The position numbers and the translations under genes were made by a program. The notes beneath the pieces were generated by a model. It was not told the origin of the DNA. It did not search any database and worked only from the letters and a program-made list of their open reading frames with translations. Source: Lenisia limosa (Eukaryota > Breviatea). Taken from it: DNA of 30,385 nucleotides. Position 1 is the stretch's first letter. Each line of letters opens with the position of its first letter. The stretch covers positions 1-30,385 of the forward strand of contig LPNZ01008965.1 in assembly GCA_001655205.1 (NCBI GenBank), written 5' to 3'. This document shows positions 10,645-21,270 of the stretch, in pieces.

Positions 10645-11450
10645 CTGCAAGCGTAAGTGTAAGGAAAGTCGATAGTGAACATTGGAGAAAAGGAATTGTG
10701 GCCAAAACCTGATACTTCTGCTAATTAGTGACATAACAAAACAAAAGTTAAGGGGAAAACAGTCAAATATTGAAAGGAAATAGGGATGGGGTGTGTAGAA
10801 GGTAATATATGTGGAATATACCATAGAAGCATATTGATTGAGAAAAAAAAATATGTTGTAGTAATACCACAATCGAAAAACACAATTCAATTCAGACATT
10901 ACCCCCCCCCCCCCTCGCNNNNNNNNNNNNNNNNNNNNNNNNNNNNNNNNNNNNNNNNNNNNNNNNNNNNNNNNNNNNNNNNNNNNNNNNNNNNNNNNNN
11001 NNNNNNNNNNNNNNNNNNNNNNNNNNNNNNNNNNNNNNNNNNNNNNNNNNNNNNNNNNNNNNNNNNNNNNNNNNNNNNNNNNNNNNNNNNNNNNNNNNNN
11101 NNNNNNNNNNNNNNNNNNNNNNNNNNNNNNNNNNNNNAGAGCAGCAGCACTCTAATGTTGTTTTTTGTGTTGTTTGAGATGGTTGTGTTGTCGTTGTCGC
11201 TAGGAGGTGTAGGTTGGGAGAGGCAGATCGTGTGGATCCGCTTTTTTTCTCTTTTTCACTTTTTTTTTGTACCTGTAATCATTGACATCATTGTTTGTAA
11301 AACAATTATCATGCTGTATTTAAAGGTATTTTTTCTACTCTTGTTTTTGGTCTGAGCAGGTTGGGGGAGGGAGTTTTGTAGACGTTTTGTTCTTCACTCC
11401 AAAGGCCTCTCTCTCTCGCCTTCGTTTGAAAATCACTACCTACAACTAAA
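10645..11450. other. Gap-containing region between the CBS gene and the next gene
   Basis: AT-rich sequence, probably an intron of the CBS gene, leads into a C-run and N gap (10919-11137). The 313 bp after the gap show no supported exon. The missing start of the CBS gene is expected here. Confidence 0.4.
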
Positions 11451-12573
11451 ATGAACATAATAAAGCGAACCGGTTTTATTTGCGATATTAGCGACACTCA
11501 TGTTCTAGTCATTGGTCAACGGAGTCCCCTCTGCCCCAGACATAATCATTGACGATTTTACATGGATGTCCGTCGCCTCAAAGCTGCGAAGTGTATCAGA
11601 AAGTGAGCTCTTTTAAAATACATTTGAACCAAGCTGGCAGCTTCAACTATCACACCAAAACCACGGTGCGGTTTAGTTTTTCATCATAATTGTTCAGGCT
11701 CGATTTGTTCGCATTATGAAGCGACTGTTGGGAAGATCTACCACAACCGTATCACGTTTGATGATACTGGCCCCGCTACTATTGATGACATCAAGGCAGT
11801 TCCAAGTTGAGGTTTGTGATGGTTAGACGTTGTTCGGGGTTGTAATGTTGTTATCACAAAGCCCCAGGGCTATGCTGAAATTTTGCTGATTCCCTCCTCA
11901 ATCAGATTTACAGCAGAGGTTTGGAAATAAAAGCTCTATTTCCAACACAAATACATATGATATGGTAAAAGAATATATAGTTAATAATCATAAATAAATA
12001 TCAAATACAATTTTATATGATATACTACAAGGGCGCGTTTGTTTTTTTTTAACCCCCCCCCCCCNNNNNNNNNNNNNNNNNNNNNNNNNNNNNNNNNNNN
12101 NNNNNNNNNNNNNNNNNNNNNNNNNNNNNNNNNNNNNNNNNNNNNNNNNNNNNNNNNNNNNNNNNNNNNATGCTTTCTAGTTCAAACAGCAAGAAGATTA
12201 TTTTTCTTATCAACAGGGTTAATGAGTGGTTACGGGAGCAATTTGAGTTACGGGTTAGTCACAAGTCCGGCTGACAGGAGTGCTATTGGAAATACCGGAT
12301 GAAGTTTTTTTTTTGGCCATCGGCTTTCCTCATCTCTCTTAGCTTCATCGTATTTAGTTCAGAGTCACCAACCGAGTGCTTACATCTGAAGAAATTCTTG
12401 CGAATTTTGAGGCCGGTCCATTTGTGAAAGATGGTGGGGGGGATTGAAACTGTCTCCATACCTAACCTGATAGCATCCTCACAATTGAGTGCAGCTTCTA
12501 CGAGGGTGGTTGTGAAATTCTTCCAGCTGGTGCTTCACTAAATCTGCATGGTGCTGAGATCGTAGTCGCCTAA
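11451..12573 (+). CDS. Unrecognised protein with LamG-like C-terminal segment
   Basis: Starts MNIIKRTGFICDISDTHVLV at 11451. Splicing at ATTG|GTCAAC and CCCCAG gives DIIIDDFTWMSVASKLRSVS, then HYEATVGKIYHNRITFDDTG and AGYAEILLIPSSIRF. A gap (12065-12169) interrupts it. After the gap VNEWLREQFELR and RVTNRVLTSEEILANFEAGP can be read. The latter resembles the closing strand of LamG/concanavalin-A-like domains, whose usual form is R-x-Y-N-R-A-L-T-x-x-E-I. The final exon can be read in two frames: GGCEILPAGASLNLHGAEIV to TAA at 12573, or a shorter one stopping at 12541. The phase for the first is not solved. The gene is probably real, but its structure and function are uncertain. Confidence 0.45.
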
Positions 12574-12708
12574 CCTTTTATTATTATTGATTGTTTTTGA
12601 ATATTTATTATTGCTATTAAAAAGTTGATATTGTTTCTCATTGAATTCCGTTGTCAGCATGAAAGGCCATAGAAATAAATAAGAAACATAATATACAACT
12701 ACTCTACC
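12574..12708. other. Short convergent intergenic region
   Basis: 135 bp between the stop of the upstream gene (+) and the stop of MOB4 (-). It is AT-rich with AATAAAT-like sequence usable as a polyadenylation signal. Confidence 0.4.
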
Positions 12709-14387
12709 GCAAGTTCAGCACGGGGTATAAGGTTTAAGGTGTCCTCAGCACAGAGTTCGAAAAAGGTACAGAACTCAACAAAACGTTCGCAAAGATGCGT
12801 TTTTCTCTCAAATTGATCGTAGACTTCCTAAGGAGGAGGGAAGAGGGGGTAAAAATGGAAAACTTATGAAACAAATGAAGGAAACTAGGAGAGACATAGG
12901 AAGAATCGCAACTCAGGAAAACAACTCAAATCCCTACTCTATGATGTGCAAAAACATGGGCAAACGCCCTGTACAGTCGTCTGGTTAATGACGCAAAGTA
13001 TTTATTACTATTTGCACTCAGGCTCAGTCTGAATTGTGATAAGCAATGGAGCATCACCAGAATGGGAGTGGCAAGAAGATAAAGGGGTAAGGTAATACGT
13101 TCACTATCAACCTCATTGACCCGATAATCGTTGCCCATTTAAAGAAGCTAATAGAACAGCAGTAGATCCTTCTTCTAACCTTGAAGGGAAGTGTTTGTTT
13201 GAATTGAGGAGGGCAGACGTGGCTTCGAGTGTGTGGATCATATAGTCCATGGCAGGGCACTAATAGTCACTCCAGCCATCAAACATCATAAATCATACTG
13301 GCAAACATCATACAAAATCTAATTGGCAAACTTCAGAACACATTTGAATAAAGGATAAAGAATGGGAGGGGGGGGAGAGAGAGAGAGAGAGAGAGAGAAA
13401 TTTTAAATAACACCAGGATCCTCAAGTTTTACGAAAAGCTTGAGAATTTGACTCTTTGATGCACTCACTTCAAGAGGTTGCTTATGGGCGGCACATAAGA
13501 AAGTCCACGCATCAGTGACATTCATTGAAGGACTGTGACAATAAAATGCGAATGAAAACGTGTTGATAATAATTACCAAGGACACCAGTAAAACAGCCTT
13601 TATATACAACAATTTTCGGCTTACCATGTTGTGGCAGTACAAACGTCAGTGAGGGCAATAACAAGCTGGTTGAGCTCCAGGGTGAACTGTCTGGAATGTG
13701 ACCAAGGGAATTGGATGCAAAAGGGTTTTGTTTCGAAATAAACGGAGAGTTCAAATTAAAAACACACTATAAGTTTGATTTTAACAATAAAAACATTTAA
13801 CTTAAAATCGTAAAGTAACCCACAATCCCTCGCGACAGATTAACCACTTACCTCAAGTGTTCATACTGCCAAACTTTAATATCTCCTCCTTCAGGAACTT
13901 CTAGCATTTCCTATATACTCAGAAAGGAATCCTTTTTTATTTTTTTAAAAATCAAACCATGCTCATCTTCCCTGTTAAAAGTATCCAAAATTCTTTGGTT
14001 CAGTAGCAATAGAATTGTGCGGCGGAAAAAACTTGAAACAAACAAATAAGACATGTTTACTGTTCATAAAAGTCATCCAACAAAAAAAAAAATCGGGTTG
14101 AACCAACCTGAATGTTTGCTGGGTTGGTCTTGATCATATGTTGGAGAAGCTAGAAACGGGTAAATTGGAAACCCCTCAAAACTGACAGATATACCAATCA
14201 ATATGTCCTAATTACCCACATGTTGAAGGGAGAAGGTGGAAGACCCTTCCTCTGGTTCCCAGTTGTTGAACTCGGCCTGGCAGCAACCCTAGAGGGTTAC
14301 AATATGCTGAAATACATCAAAATATGAATCAAAATATAATAAAACACCGCCAACTGTATGGTTGCGTCTCAATGGTGAGGTAGCCAT
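12709..14387 (-). CDS. MOB4: MOB4/phocein-like MOB family protein
   Basis: MOB4 is the MOB-family subunit of STRIPAK phosphatase-kinase complexes. Exon 1 (14387) gives [11 protein letters not shown], joined in phase to [19 protein letters not shown], which aligns with the LRRN...NW start of phocein. Then come [33 protein letters not shown] and [15 protein letters not shown]. The zinc Cys pair is in DVCTATTCPSM (C-x4-C), followed by [15 protein letters not shown]. Next are [35 protein letters not shown] with the zinc His pair, and [16 protein letters not shown]. The last visible residues are PRAELAVE before TAG at 12709. The CAAHK and CPAxDY motifs favour MOB4 over MOB1. All landmarks are intact. 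An extra [10 protein letters not shown] segment repeats the preceding [10 protein letters not shown] and may be a local duplication. Confidence 0.9.
13375..13398 (+). repeat. (GA)12 microsatellite
   Basis: Twelve GA units after a G run, in an intron of MOB4. Confidence 0.95.
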
Positions 14388-14663
14388 TATAAGTTGGAAG
14401 CTAGTTCTCTTCTATTTTCTCTCTATAAATAAACGAACACTAAAATTAATATGGTGAAACTATGAGCAGACAGATGTCTATTTAGTTCCTTCTGGATTTT
14501 TTTTAAAAAATTTCCACCTAAAAGAGAAATGAACTGAACTGCCACTTTTTAAAAAACAATTTCATTTTTTTGTGTGTTACTTTACAGGTGTATTATTCAT
14601 ATACTTAAAATAAATTTGCTGATTTGAGAGAAAGGCTTTTCTGTTTTCTGAGCAGCAGCATTG
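14388..14663. promoter_or_regulatory. Divergent promoter region, MOB4 / QTGAL-like gene
   Basis: 276 bp between the two start codons. On the minus strand ATTTATAGAG (14421-14430) lies about 35-40 bp before the MOB4 ATG and could act as a TATA element. The rest is AT-rich with T and A runs. Confidence 0.5.
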
Positions 14664-17600
14664 ATGGCAGTAGTCAAGCGGCCACTGTCACCGTCAGAAG
14701 GCGAGTCGTCCGATGATGATGCGAAGCGCGCCAGGGATCTGACAGTATGACTTTGGGCTATTGAAAGCGTTTAGGGTGTTGATAGCATACTCTATTAGAT
14801 AAAAGAGAGGGAGGTGGTATTGTGCTAACTCTACAGGTACATGACACCCTCCAATTCCCGCACCCCGATTACTCAACCCCCCCTGCAGTCGCTGTTATTA
14901 TCCCAGCCCACAACGCGGCAGCACGGGTGGAGGCCACGTGGGCTCGTGATGAGGTCATCGGTATGCTTCTTTTGTGTTTGTAGAACCGAATCTCAGAATA
15001 AGGAAGATTTGGGTACTTGTGTTGTTACTGGAGGAAAGTGAGTTTCAGCAGGACATGTTGAAACCCCAAATTTGTGTGAATATTTGAAGAAATAAACTTG
15101 GAGATGATAAACTAGACCATTTGTCTAATAGAGCATGTACCAGGAGTGTTATTCTTTTAGGGCTCTCCGACTGGAATGGAACCACAGGAAGCGCAGGTAC
15201 GGGGAATAGTTTGATAATAATAAAAAACGAAAAAGCAATAACAGCTTCTGTGAACGCTGTGCGGCAAAATACATTATGTGATCTGTTTCATTTTCTTGAA
15301 ACCACTGATAATCAAAAGGTAGTTGTTTCCTGTGTTATTGAAGCTTTATTGGGTTACCAAAAAGACTATATTTCACGAGAAATCCTCGATAAACGGATTT
15401 TCCCCGTCTTTTTGTAGCTACTTACATTTATATTGATGTCAATCTCCCAGGACGCCATCCTTTGACAGAACCCTCAATGATTGATGAGTGTTTGGCGTCA
15501 GTGGAGTACCAAACTTACACTGGTCACATTGAAGTTGCTATCAACAACGATAGGAGCACTGTTGGCGGTTTATCTGCTTCTTTATTATGTGATATAATTT
15601 GTAAGGCGTAGAATGAAGATTTATAATGCTCTTTAAGTTTTACTCCATATAGGACGAATCCGCCTTGGTCCTGGCGTGGTGGCAAAGAAGGTAGGGTAAC
15701 AAGGTATTATTCTTAGGGGGAGGGGGGGGGGCATTCCACTCATACCTTATTAGGTGGCAAACTAGCAGCAGACTTTCGTTACTAATCCATGAAAATCCCA
15801 TTGGGGCAAGTAAGTGGATGCTTTATTCACATTCACGCTAATATCTCGTCTCATACGCCATTTCAAATTGGTGTTAACCATAACAGAGAGCGGGGGAGCT
15901 GGTTTTGGACGAAACAAGGCAATCTCCATTTCAACTGCGCCAATTCTGTGTTTCTTGGACGCTGATGATGTCATGCTTCCGACAAGGGTTCAGGAACAGG
16001 TTGGTAATAGAGTTACCTCTATTTTGGAAATATTGTGGAGCACATGCGCAAGAAGGTTACTCCTTCCTCTCTTATTCCCCAGGTGGCTATTTTGAAGGAC
16101 AACTTACAGGCCATCGTTGGGTGCAATGTCATAAGGTGTGTGTGTGGGGAGGGGGGGGGGGNNNNNNNNNNNNNNNNNNNNNNNNNNNNNNNNNNNNNNN
16201 NNNNNNNNNNNNNNNNNNNNNNNNNNNNNNNNNNNNNNNNNNNNNNNNNNNNNNNNNNNNNNNNNNNNNNNNNNNNNNCAGCCAGATTTCTATATTCAAT
16301 GTATTAATCTATGGAACATTTAGTGGGGAGGGTGAGGGTCAATAGCAATTCCACTGGTTCACCCTTCAGAGCCCCAATGAATGCCACACCAGTGTATGTG
16401 GATTGGCTGAACTCCCTTCAGACTTCGGCAGACCTCATGGCAGACCGTTTCAGGGAAGTCCCTATCATCCAACCAACTTGGTTGGTGGCGCTTCAGGAAT
16501 AAAGCAGCTTAACACGGCTGCCTCAGCTTCTTTACTCCTTAGGCTAATGTCTCGAAGGACTTTCATGCTGACAGGTGAATACTGGAATGTAGGAGGAGAA
16601 GAAGGGCGATTGTGGAATATGATGAGCCAACGATGGACTCAGTTTCACTTGATAAAATTTTTAAATTTCTTTCTTATAGAATCTTGTTGATCAATTTTTT
16701 TCTGTTTTACTCTTTTAGTCACTCGGCGAAGACCTTGCATGGATTTATAGACACATTGATAACGGTGGAACCCTCTGCAAAACTAGCAAAGTTGGACATT
16801 AACATTGTTTTTGGCTTTTTCAGGAAATACTCTGACCTCGTAGATTCTTCTTGTTTACCGATATATTCCGACATCCCTTTCGTCAAAAAACAACAGGTAT
16901 TGATGATTTCTGTCATACCTAATAGTGTAATCTGAGAGTGCTTTTTCTGGTGCTGCTGATGAGAAAGAAATGTCATTCACATTTGCATTAATTTCTCCTG
17001 CTGTGAATGTGTGCGAATCCCATTGAGCCCGCGTGCATAAGCAGCATACCACATACTTTTGTGTTTGACATACGATAGAACTTTGGCCTCGAAAAGGGCT
17101 TTTGATGATCAGTCTATCGAGGCTCTGATTTCGCATCTTTCAGTTTGTCCATTGTATGCATTAATCGGAACCAAGTAGAACTTTTCTTCATCAGGAATTC
17201 CATACAATTTTCAATTGTGTTGTTTCTAGTGAAACCTTAGTTGTTTCTGAAACACCTAGAGTTGCGAACTAGCCTTTTATAAACCCTGTTCTCAATTAAC
17301 AGGCCCAGGAAAGAGCTATTTCGAATTAAGGCAACCGCTTTTGAGAGACAAGTACTTACTCAGCCATCTTGGGAGAAGTTCTACATTTGGTGGGCGGATG
17401 TAATGCGGGAGGCAAGATAATTTTTTTAAATGATAATTCTTGTTATCCCTTTTTAAATTAACCACAGCCACACAGCATGCCTAACACCTTTAGGGGAAGT
17501 GGTAGAGACGCGAAGGCATTTTACAACTTTCTTGGAAGTTTGCTGGCTTTTTTCTTACTCTTTTCTCGATCTTGGTATTGAATCCTAATTGTTGCAGGTG

Positions 17601-17887
17601 AAACCCAGAAAAGGGTTGCTGGTATGATTGAAATCAGTAAAACGAAACACGGCCATAGGTATCCACTAAGAACTCCAGTGTTTACCATTATTATCAAGCC
17701 AGAAGATGCTGAGGTAGGGTCTGGGGCTTCTATTTTCCTTTCTTCAAGACATCCCCTACTGTTCTTACAAATTCAGAAAGGAGTCCCTTGTGTGGTGTGT
17801 GTGAATCGAGATAGATTTGACGAGCTGTCTTCTAATGTCGACAAATTAGGCCTAAGTATGGGCAATGACCTTTTCTATTTTTGCTAG
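14664..17887 (+). CDS. B3GNTL1/QTGAL-like family 2 glycosyltransferase
   Basis: The animal homologue B3GNTL1 is the galactosyltransferase that modifies queuosine in tRNA-Tyr (QTGAL). Exon 1 (14664-14744) encodes MAVVKRPLSPSEGESSDDDA then KRARDL, an NLS-like extension. Exon 2 carries the GT-A nucleotide-binding start VAVIIPAHNA. Later exons give MIDECLASVEYQTYTGHIEV, DESALVLAWWQRR, SGGAGFGRNKAI, the acidic FLDADDVMLPTRVQEQ, IVGCNVIR, RFREVPIIQPTW, SLGEDLAWIYRHIDNGG, RIKATAFERQVLTQPSWEKF and GSGRDAKAFYNFLG. The end is KGVPCVVCVNRDRFDELSSN to GNDLFYFC and TAG at 17887. Order and spacing follow B3GNTL1 throughout, including its C-terminal domain. The gap at 16162-16278 is inside an intron. A roughly 20-residue insertion after AHNA and the exons between 16800 and 17300 are uncertain. 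Confidence 0.85.
15121..15417 (+). other. Open reading frame inside a QTGAL intron
   Basis: 98 codons open from ATG to TAG, inside the intron inferred at 14961-15451. The composition looks protein-like (for example NAVRQNTLCDLFHFLETTD and GYQKDYISREILDKRIFP), but I recognise no family. It has no counterpart in B3GNTL1. It may be a nested gene, a retained fragment or chance. Confidence 0.25.
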
Positions 17888-18097
17888 GTATTTATTTTCT
17901 CATGGTATTATTTAAAGAGCTGATTTCAAGGCAAAAAATGGCTGTTGTCAAAATCTAGAATACATAAGAACGTTTGTTGAAACTTAGGCCTGGTAGGCTG
18001 GGGGAGGCGCACGGCTGAATAGTTAAAACTGCTGTAATGATCGAGAGAAAATGGCTTACAACCAGTTTTCAATGAAAAAGATCATCTCACTGAGTAC

Positions 18098-19610
18098 TCA
18101 CCTGGCGTTAACACGTTGGAGGAGTTCCATCAGATTAATGAACTTCACGTACTCCAAAATGTTGAAAATTTGATGCACCATGCGGTCAGTGGTGTAGAGC
18201 TATGGCCATCAACGAATGTGCCAATGAATGGAAGAAGGAAAATGAAATCATACTAACCTGGACAGAATCGGGTCTGAGAAGGTCGGGGTTGTTGGGGTCT
18301 AAAGGGGTCAGATATCTGAAAATTTGAGATATCTGAAAATTTGAGGGAGGTGGGGATGTAACTCGCTCTCATCAGAGAAACAGAACAATGTGTGATTGAT
18401 GTATTGGGAACATACCAGCAGGGACGAGGGTGGGAACATTGGCAATAGGCTGGCCGGGAGGGGCGTTGGGGTCAGCCTGTATATTAATAACCAAATACAT
18501 CGATTACATTCGCATCTTATCTATGTTAAAGTGCCATTACCTCAGGGGCCTTCTTGACAGTGCGGACAATGCGCTCGATTGTGTTAAGCGGAATAACAAC
18601 CTGCGATGCATTAATGCAACCAAAGACCAGGGAGAGAAGGAAGATCACCATTAACCTACACAAGAAGAGTCCCCAATAGCCAAAATTGGGATTAACAAAT
18701 CAAACATAGATGACCAATTGATGAATCAATAATTTTGAACAAAAAGATAAAACCAGCACCACAAACCTTGAGGTCATCCTTATCTTTGCAATGGAAGCAG
18801 AACGAGCGGTCGGTGATGNNNNNNNNNNNNNNNNNNNNNNNNNNNNNNNNNNNNNNNNNNNNNNNNNNNNNNNNNNNNNNNNNNNNNNNNNNNNNNNNNN
18901 NNNNNNNNNNNNNNNNNNNNCTCCACCAAACTCTGGAAATTATATACTATGTCAATCAAGGATGTTAGACCACCATCACAGCACAAGAATCTTATCCCCT
19001 CCCCACCGGCAAGAATCTTATCAGTTTCTGGGTCAACGTCAAAAATAGTGTAGAACTCAAGAACACGGCCATCCTAAGATGGTCATCACGGATCACATCA
19101 ATGCAATTTTAAGAAAGAAAGAAAAAAAACACCCTCTTCCGGACAACAAATTCTTATTCAAATTCAATGAACAAAAGATAGGACCCTCCACTCTGAAATC
19201 GATTGAGTGCAACTTCATACCTTGTAAAATACCCCCACTAAACACCAACATACAGCTCTCTTTTGGCGGATGGGGCGGGTAGCTGTGCTCACACCTAGTC
19301 GGTGAAATAGGTTCTTGGGAAAGGAAACCTAAAACTCCCACTCCAAGACTTTCATAGCTCCAAACAAATACCAATTTGTACTTTGGGACTCGGTGCTTAC
19401 CTGAGCTGACCATACGGGCTCCGGATTTGACTCCCTTCCCAAACATAGAGAAAACGGATGACGCCGTAGCGGCAACACCTCCAGCCTTTGCCTAAAATGT
19501 TTGAGTTAAAAACAAAACACCTCTAACTCTTCAAAAATGATTCCCCAAACCGGCTGTTGCTGTTCCCCTTCAGCAGGAGCTGCAACTTGTTGTTGAGGTT
19601 GTTCAGACAT
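18098..19610 (-). CDS. GRAM/PH-like domain protein
   Basis: Starts MSEQPQQQVAAPAEGEQQQP (exon 1, 19610-19551), then an Ala/Gly/Ser-rich exon (AGGVAATASSVFSMFGKGVK). After a stretch I cannot splice with certainty comes VLEFYTIFDVDPETDKILA, which resembles the FxLxxxExLL entry strand of GRAM domains. Past an N gap (18819-18920) follow ITDRSFCFHCKDKDDLK, VVIPLNTIERIVRTVKK, a proline-rich insert (NAPPGQPIANVPTLVPADP), then LYTTDRMVHQIFNILEYVKF and INLMELLQRVN. The order strand-strand-VIPL-strand-helix fits GRAM/PH folds that bind phosphoinositides or proteins at membranes. The stop is placed at read-through TGA (18098). An extra 3' exon ending at 17926 is possible and would leave 38 bp to the QTGAL stop. 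Confidence 0.6.
18311..18344 (+). repeat. 17-bp perfect tandem duplication next to a splice acceptor
   Basis: GATATCTGAAAATTTGA twice in succession. On the minus strand it supplies two TTTTCAG acceptor-like sites just upstream of the acceptor (CCTTTAG) that gives the correct phase in the GRAM gene. Confidence 0.95.
18984..19022 (+). repeat. 13-bp direct repeat flanking a splice donor
   Basis: CAAGAATCTTATC occurs at 18984-18996 and 19010-19022. On the minus strand the second copy is coding and the first lies just inside the following intron, 26 bp away, across the donor at 19006. Confidence 0.9.
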
Positions 19611-19777
19611 ATTTCCTTTGAATATTTGCTAAATAATTTCTGATAAAAAATTCACTAAATTAAAGCTCGAAAAAAATCAGCAAATTTTCGAAAAGTTTCG
19701 ATAAAAATTGAACTGAACTCTGGTCACCCAATTATTAGTATTTAAGTGAATATGAAAATTTGAAAAATCAACTCAAT
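19611..19777. promoter_or_regulatory. Bidirectional promoter, GRAM gene / NACA
   Basis: 167 bp between divergent ATGs. TATTTAAG at 19738-19745 is about 40 bp upstream of the NACA start. The region is strongly AT-rich. Confidence 0.55.
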
Positions 19778-21074
19778 ATGGCCCGTAGAAAGTCAGGAAA
19801 GAAGGTAGCTGCCCCCGCCGCTAAGGTTGAAGAGCCCAAGACTGAGACTAAGGTCGAAGAAGTTCAGTATGTTGGGTTTTGACGTTATTTATAGCCATGC
19901 CATCAATGACAGAGTTTTACGAATATTGACGCTCATTGGATTCTATCAAATTTTCTCTGATTTTTTGAAGGGAGGCTGCCCCTGTGGAGGAGGTTGCTGT
20001 TGAGGAGAACAAGAAGGTTGAATCTGATGATGATGAGGTTCCCGAACTTGAGGAACAAGAGGCTGAGCCTGTCGCTGAGACTCCCTCTGTGAGCTATGTG
20101 CGATCAATTTGTTTTTTATGGCAAGATTTTGGCGATTAGGTAATTCTTTAGACTGTTGGTGCTCAACCCACTGCCTATGGTAGCAAGAAGACCCGCAAGG
20201 CGATGGCTAAGCTTGGATTTGCTCCCTTTGACACCTGCACACGTATTTCCATGCGTAAGGGACAGCAGGTATGTTCCCCTTGCTACATGTTCTGACCTCT
20301 TTTTTTTTCCCCGGATTTATCCTTTGTTGACAACTGTTCCAGGTTCTCTACATTAAGAACCCTGACATCTACCGTGCTGGCAACACCAACGGCTTTGTCT
20401 TCTTTGGCAAGCTTGAGGTTGAGGTTGGGGAGGGGGTCATTTAATTCATGCTTCAAAGAGGATGACTGTTGACTCTCTAGGACATGAAGGCTAAGTTCCA
20501 GAAGCTCCACGAGGTCCAAAAGATGATGCAGGAGCAAGGAATGCCTGAGATGCCCGCTGACCTTTCCAACCTTGCTGGTGCTGACGGCATGCCCGATATG
20601 GCTGCCATCCAGGACCTTGCCAACAAGATGAAGATTGGTGGAGAGAACGCTGCCGCCCCTGTTCAGGTTGGTGTCTGCCCTTATTGTTCAAACACACGGC
20701 TCAGTTTTTCACCCACCCAGGCTCCCGTCACTGCTTCTGTCACTGAGGCCACTGAGTTCGAGGAGAAGGATATTGAGTTGGTGATGAACCAGGTGGAGTG
20801 CTCACGTGATGCTGCCATTAAGGGCCTTCAGAATAATGACGGGGACGTTGTTAACACCATCATGGATCTTGTAGGCAGTGGTAAGGTGTTTTTTTTTTTG
20901 AAAATTTTGCCTATTTTACTGTTTTTTTTTTGTTTTTTTTTTNNNNNNNNNNNNNNNNNNNNNNNNNNNNNNNNNNNNNNNNNNNNNNNNNNNNNNNNNN
21001 NNNNNNNNNNNNNNNNNNNNNNNNNNNNNNNNNNNNNNNNNNNNNCAGTCCTAGATGAGTTATGCTCTTTCTAA
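19778..21074 (+). CDS. NACA: Nascent polypeptide-associated complex subunit alpha
   Basis: NAC-alpha pairs with BTF3/NAC-beta at the ribosome exit to shield nascent chains. Exons: 19778-19866, 19971-20088, 20152-20268, 20343-20417, 20481-20666, 20721-20880 and a last one after the gap, all in phase. The N-terminus is basic then acidic (MARRKSGKKVAAPAAK; VPELEEQEAEPVAE). The NAC core reads YGSKKTRKAMAKLGFAPFDT, RISMRKGQQVLYIKNPDIYR and NGFVFFGKLE. A longer-than-usual Met-rich linker (MQEQGMPEMPADLSNLAG) precedes the C-terminal UBA: EEKDIELVMNQVECSRDAAI then LQNNDGDVVNTIMDL. The final residues VLDELCSF, to TAA at 21074, depend on an acceptor right after the N run and are less sure. Confidence 0.92.
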
Positions 21075-21270
21075 ATCTATCTTTGTTTCTGAAAAAAAAT
21101 GGTATTGTGATGCATGGTACCTCCCCAAATTGCGACTGTTCCAGCTGGTATGAACCCATATGGGTGCTTTTGCACAATTTATAATTGTTAAAATGGATAT
21201 CGATAATTTGACATACCCCAGTGAAGGATGCGAAATAGTGGTTAATACACAAATAATATACACAAAACAA

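Noticed and set aside
10786-11355. Long plus-strand open frame
   Set aside because: It is open only because it crosses 219 N; the flanks show no coding likeness and lie opposite the CBS gene introns.
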